From: Acidimicrobiia bacterium
GTDB taxonomy: Bacteria; Actinomycetota; Acidimicrobiia; Acidimicrobiales; VFJN01
Direction of reading: 5' to 3'
Assembly (NCBI GenBank): GCA_009694375.1
Contig: SHVB01000014.1
Location: forward strand, 1-64,000
Length of the DNA: 64,000 bases
Within the stretch, counting starts at the first letter, position 1; every line of letters starts with the position of its first letter. Shown here piece after piece: positions 60,580 through 64,000 of this stretch. A program made the position numbers and the translations under genes. Under the pieces are notes generated by a model. That model saw nothing but the letters and a program-made list of their open reading frames with translations, searched no databases and was not told the origin of the DNA.

Positions 60580-61187
60580 CGGCGATCACGACCGTCCTGT
60601 TCGACTTTGCCGGCGTGCTCACCTCGTCGCCGTGGGGAGCTATGACCGAGGCCGGCGGGGGCGATCTGTCACTCCTCATCGGCTCCTACGAGCAGGACAC
60701 CGACCACCCCTGGCATCAGGTCGAACGGGGTGAACTCGCCATCACCGACTGGGCGGTGGCGGTAACCGAACTGGGCCGGGCGCAGGGAATTGAGGTGGAC
60801 TTCGCCCCGCTCTCCGCCCTCCTCGGATCAATGACCTTGCACGAGCAGGTCATCGATCGGGTACGTACCCTCGGCGGCGAGGGTTACCGGCTGGGACTGA
60901 TCACCAACAACGTGAGTGAGGGCCGCGCCACCTGGCGGGCGATGCTGCCCCTCGACGAACTGTTCGAGATCGTGGTCGACAGTTCCGAGGTAGGAATGCG
61001 CAAACCCAATCCCGCCATCTACCACCACGCACTGGCCCTCTTGGGTGGCGTCGCACCCGAGGCCGCGGTATTCCTCGACGACAGCCACGGCAATGTGCTC
61101 GGGGCCCAACGGGCTGGCTTGCATGCCATCCACGTGCAAGACCCGGACGCGGCGCTGAAAGAACTCGACCTACTCCTCGGACGCTGA
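60576..61187 (+). CDS. HAD-family hydrolase
   Basis: A 203-aa haloacid-dehalogenase-like protein. Motif I is VLFDFAGVLT, with Ala where most phosphatases have the second Asp, a form common in epoxide-hydrolase-N-terminal-like HADs. Motif II LITNNVS, motif III Lys in MRKPNPAIYHHAL and motif IV FLDDSHGNV are intact. It is translationally coupled to nadE by ATGA. Its 3' end overlaps the convergent ABC transporter gene by 18 nt. Substrate unknown. Confidence 0.83.
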   Translation: MTAITTVLFDFAGVLTSSPWGAMTEAGGGDLSLLIGSYEQDTDHPWHQVERGELAITDWAVAVTELGRAQGIEVDFAPLSALLGSMTLHEQVIDRVRTLGGEGYRLGLITNNVSEGRATWRAMLPLDELFEIVVDSSEVGMRKPNPAIYHHALALLGGVAPEAAVFLDDSHGNVLGAQRAGLHAIHVQDPDAALKELDLLLGR

Positions 61188-63098
61188 TCCCTGCCCGTGA
61201 CGGTGCCACGTCGCCACCATGTCGGCGTAGCGACCGCCGTTCGCCACCAGCGCCTCGTGTGAGCCCAACTCCACTACTTCCCCGTCGTGGATCACGGCGA
61301 TCCGATCGGCCCGCATGGCCGTGGCGAGACGATGGGCGATCAAAATAGCGGTACGGCCCTCCAACAATGTGTCGAGCGCCTCCTCGATCCGGCCCTCAGA
61401 ACGCAGATCGAGGTTCGAGGTGGCCTCGTCGAGCACCAAAATCCGCGGGCGGGCCAGGAACACGCGAGCCAGCGCGAGCAGTTGCCGTTCGCCGGAAGAT
61501 ACCGACACCCCTCGTTCGTGCACCGGAGTGTCGAGTCCGGCTGGCAGTCGCTCCAGAAGATCACTCAGGCCGACCAGCCGACAGGCCTCGATCACTTCGT
61601 CCTCCGATGCGTCGGGACGGGCGAAGGTGACGTTGTCGCGGATGGAACCGCCAAAGAGGAATGCCTCTTGGGGCACCGTGCCCACCTGAGCATGCACGGA
61701 GGCCAGGGTGGCGCCACGAATGTCGATGCCATCAAGGAGCACTCGCCCGACGGTCGGATCGTAGAGACGATTCACTAACTTGGCGATGGTGGACTTTCCG
61801 GCCCCCGTTTCGCCCACGAAGGCAAACGTCTCGCCAACCGGGATCGTGAGGTCGATGCCGTGGAGCACGTCCCGCCCGGGGGTGTAGGCAAAACTAACCC
61901 CCTCCAGGCGCACCTCGCCGCGGAGTAGCGGCAACGGCTCGGCGTTAGGGTGCTGGGCCACGCTGGGCTCCTCGGCGAGTAACCCTCGAAGCTTGCGCAC
62001 CGAGGCCTGTCCCTGCTGGTAGGTGTTGTAGAGCTGCACCAGTTGCTGGATCGGGGCAAAGAAGGCGGCCAGGTAGAGGATGAAAGCCACGAGCTCGCCG
62101 ATCTCGAGCGAACCATTCAGAACCCACCGACCCCCCACCACCAAGATCACGACCTGGCCGGCCATCCCCACCGTTTCGGTGACGCCGCCGTAGGCGCCCC
62201 CCACCATGGCGGTGGCATCGTTGGACCGGCGGTAGGCATCCACAATGGTTCGGTGCTCGGCCACGTTGTGCGACTGCCGATTGTGCGCCGTCACGATCCT
62301 CACACCGGAGAGGCTCTCCTGTAGATGGGCCATCACATCGGCGATACGGTCGCGCACCACGTCGAAGGTCTGGTCTGAGGCGGAGCGGTACCAGACCGTG
62401 GCGGCCAACATCGACGGCACCACCACCAGCAGGGTGATGGCGGCCAAGGGGGGGTTCAACGCGATGAGCACCCCACTCACAAACACCACTGTGAGCCCCT
62501 GCACGAAGAGTTGCACCAAACCCTCCTGCAGCAACTGCGTGAGGTTGTCGAGATCGCTGGTCATCCGCGTCATGAGCCGGCCCGCCTTCTCCCGGGCGAA
62601 GAAGTCGATCGACAACCGTTGGAACTGGCTGAACACTTTGAGGCGCAGGTCGTAGAGCAAGCGCTCTCCCACTCGACCGGTCCAGGCAATCCGGCTGCGG
62701 CTCGTCACCGCTCCCACCATCACACTCAGAAGATAGAGCCCGGCCACCGCCGCGATCACCGTACGATTTCGCAGGCGAATACCGTCGTCGATCGCGATGG
62801 CCGTGAGCAGTGGCCCGGTCTGGAGGGCCACGGTCTCGATGACCACCAGGACGATTGCTCCAACGAGTGCTCGGCGGTGGGGCAGGACAAGTCGACGCAG
62901 CGAAAAGGGCAGTGTGTCGGAGGCAATCGGCTCATAGACCACCACCTCGTGGTCGTGCACGGGTTCGTGGGCGAGGAGCTGGTCAACCCGCTCCTGCATC
63001 TCGGAAGGAACACCGGCAAAGGGCAGGTTCGATCCGGCCGCGGTACTCCCCGCGAAGGGTGCGCCCGCCCCGCCCAGTGCACCGCCACCCCACGCCAT
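61170..63098 (-). CDS. ABC exporter half-transporter with the competent Walker B
   Basis: A 642-aa exporter half. A Gly/Ala-rich cytosolic N-terminus (about 65 aa) is followed by six transmembrane helices (about 75-360) and an ATPase domain. Walker A is GETGAGKST, the Q-loop VPQEAFLF and the H-loop IAHRLA. Walker B ILVLDEATS keeps the catalytic Glu, but the signature is VSSGERQ in place of LSGGQ. This is the mirror image of its partner, so the pair should have one active and one degenerate ATP site. Its ATG shares a base with the partner stop codon (TGATG). Confidence 0.92.
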   Translation of the reverse strand: MAWGGGALGGAGAPFAGSTAAGSNLPFAGVPSEMQERVDQLLAHEPVHDHEVVVYEPIASDTLPFSLRRLVLPHRRALVGAIVLVVIETVALQTGPLLTAIAIDDGIRLRNRTVIAAVAGLYLLSVMVGAVTSRSRIAWTGRVGERLLYDLRLKVFSQFQRLSIDFFAREKAGRLMTRMTSDLDNLTQLLQEGLVQLFVQGLTVVFVSGVLIALNPPLAAITLLVVVPSMLAATVWYRSASDQTFDVVRDRIADVMAHLQESLSGVRIVTAHNRQSHNVAEHRTIVDAYRRSNDATAMVGGAYGGVTETVGMAGQVVILVVGGRWVLNGSLEIGELVAFILYLAAFFAPIQQLVQLYNTYQQGQASVRKLRGLLAEEPSVAQHPNAEPLPLLRGEVRLEGVSFAYTPGRDVLHGIDLTIPVGETFAFVGETGAGKSTIAKLVNRLYDPTVGRVLLDGIDIRGATLASVHAQVGTVPQEAFLFGGSIRDNVTFARPDASEDEVIEACRLVGLSDLLERLPAGLDTPVHERGVSVSSGERQLLALARVFLARPRILVLDEATSNLDLRSEGRIEEALDTLLEGRTAILIAHRLATAMRADRIAVIHDGEVVELGSHEALVANGGRYADMVATWHRHGQGSASEE

Positions 63099-64000
63099 CA
63101 GCGCGACGCTCCCTGACGATCGGACCGATCATCACCATCGGCAATGTGGGCGAGCACCTCGGCGTAACGCGGCTCGCGGGCCATCAGATCGGCGTGCGTA
63201 CCCGTGGCCACGATGCGGCCGCCTTCAAGCAGCACCACGCGTTCGGCCAGGTTGATCGTGGACACGCGGTGCGCAATCACGAGGGTGGTTCGTCCTTCCA
63301 TGAGGACGCGCAGAGCGCCGTGGATCTCCTCCTCCACCTGCACATCAATGGCGCTGGTGGCATCGTCGAGGATAAGAACGGCCGGATCAGCCAGGAGGGT
63401 GCGGGCGATCGCAATCCGCTGACGTTGCCCCCCCGATAGCGTGTAGCCCCGCTCCCCCACCTCGCTGTCGAACCCTTCGGGCAGGGCGTCGATGAACTGC
63501 TCCGCCCCCGCCGCGCGGGCCGCCGCTCGAACATCGGCCAGAGGTGCATCGGGGCGGGCATAGGCAATGTTTTCGCGCACCGTGGCTGAGAACAGGAACG
63601 GTTCATCGAGGACCAGCCCCACTGCGGCCCGCAAACTGGCGACAGTGAGGTCCCGCACATCGTGACCATCGATGCGCACTACCCCGTCGCTGGCGTCATA
63701 GAAACGTGGGAGTAGGCGGGCCACGGTGGACTTACCACTCCCCGTCCGGCCCACGATGGCCACGGTCTCACCCGGAGCCAGGCAGAGATCGAGATGCTGG
63801 AGAACGGGTCCACCATCGCCGTACCGGAACGTCACATCCTCGAGCTGCACCGAGCCGGCCGGGGCCAGGAGATCCACGGCCCCGGGGCGGTCGGCTATCT
63901 CGGGTTCTGAATCCAGAATCTCGTAGATCCGCGCCGCCGAGGCCGCCGCCCGTTGGCTCAGCAAGAGCATGAAACCCAGCGTGCGGAAGGGCGCCTGCAG
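63098..64000 (-). CDS. ABC exporter half-transporter, degenerate site, partial
   Basis: The last 300 codons; the N-terminal membrane part lies beyond the window. The end of the membrane domain and the whole ATPase domain are visible: Walker A GRTGSGKST, canonical signature LSGGQRQR, and Walker B VLILDDATS with Asp in place of the catalytic Glu. The Q-loop Gln is also changed (VLDEPFLF). This is the pattern of the degenerate half of heterodimeric exporters such as TM287/288. The substrate is unknown. The frame is open to the window edge. Confidence 0.92.
   Translation of the reverse strand: MQAPFRTLGFMLLLSQRAAASAARIYEILDSEPEIADRPGAVDLLAPAGSVQLEDVTFRYGDGGPVLQHLDLCLAPGETVAIVGRTGSGKSTVARLLPRFYDASDGVVRIDGHDVRDLTVASLRAAVGLVLDEPFLFSATVRENIAYARPDAPLADVRAAARAAGAEQFIDALPEGFDSEVGERGYTLSGGQRQRIAIARTLLADPAVLILDDATSAIDVQVEEEIHGALRVLMEGRTTLVIAHRVSTINLAERVVLLEGGRIVATGTHADLMAREPRYAEVLAHIADGDDRSDRQGASR

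Noticed and set aside
60576-61187. Inactive HAD because the second Asp of motif I is missing
   Set aside because: FDFAGV/FDFGGV forms are frequent in a known HAD subgroup and the other motifs are intact, so this is not unusual.

Overview
The window is 64 kb of GC-rich, densely packed bacterial chromosome. Gene content points to an actinobacterium (Actinomycetota): a WhiB protein, a BldD-type regulator, a GlnR-type orphan regulator, a pair of ArsA-like ATPases near whiB as in mycobacteria, paired GSI and GSII glutamine synthetases, and many TANNNT boxes 6-8 nt before start codons (leaderless genes). A rhodopsin together with crotonyl-CoA carboxylase/reductase and ethylmalonyl-CoA mutase would suit an aquatic Acidimicrobiia-like lineage; that placement is inference.

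Layout. 0.2-6.3 kb (minus strand): tRNA-Thr, DNA polymerase III delta-prime, thymidylate kinase, an MFS transporter and topoisomerase I. 6.4-14.8 kb: thiolase, glutamate synthase gltBD and an alpha/beta hydrolase. 14.9-34 kb is CoA and carbon metabolism: ccr-epi, two acyl-CoA dehydrogenases (one with a KstR-like operator on its start), an amidohydrolase, an acyl-CoA carboxylase beta subunit followed by a hidden 58-aa epsilon-like gene, a phosphoesterase, a CaiB/BaiF CoA-transferase, and a minus-strand unit hydroxybutyryl-CoA dehydrogenase - SDR - aat - ethylmalonyl-CoA mutase. 34-39.3 kb: cyclophilin, BldD-like regulator, aspartokinase (with an internal start), aspartate-semialdehyde dehydrogenase, MazG-like protein and a membrane protein. 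39.3-42.8 kb is the most accessory-looking part: an SsuD-like monooxygenase, a decayed reading frame, a proton-pump-type rhodopsin, two DoxX-like membrane proteins and tRNA-Pro. 42.8-54.3 kb: receiver and STAS proteins, the ArsA-like ATPase pair, NfeD, WhiB, FxsA, Nudix, MBL hydrolase, Mrp, an A-type Fe-S carrier, a Tat lipoprotein, a compact Fe-S/molybdopterin fusion protein and RidA. 54.3-57.6 kb is a nitrogen cluster (glnR-glnA facing glnII across a candidate GlnR box). 57.8-64 kb: esterase, NAD synthetase, HAD hydrolase and a heterodimeric ABC exporter whose second subunit runs off the end.

How the genes work together. Thiolase, hydroxybutyryl-CoA dehydrogenase, Ccr, epimerase and Ecm cover acetyl-CoA to methylsuccinyl-CoA, the first part of the ethylmalonyl-CoA pathway, with the crotonase step and the later steps not seen here. 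The acyl-CoA carboxylase subunits could handle the propionyl-CoA formed later. GltBD, GSI, GSII and GlnR make a full ammonium-assimilation set. LysC and Asd begin the aspartate-family amino acids and cell-wall diaminopimelate. The rhodopsin would add light-driven proton motive force.

The observations most worth following are the rhodopsin with a possible carotenoid-antenna opening, the compact 2Fe-2S/molybdopterin fusion protein expressed from a 23-bp divergent leaderless promoter, the BldD homologue with an intact c-di-GMP signature, the KstR-like operator, the GlnR box and the widespread leaderless starts.
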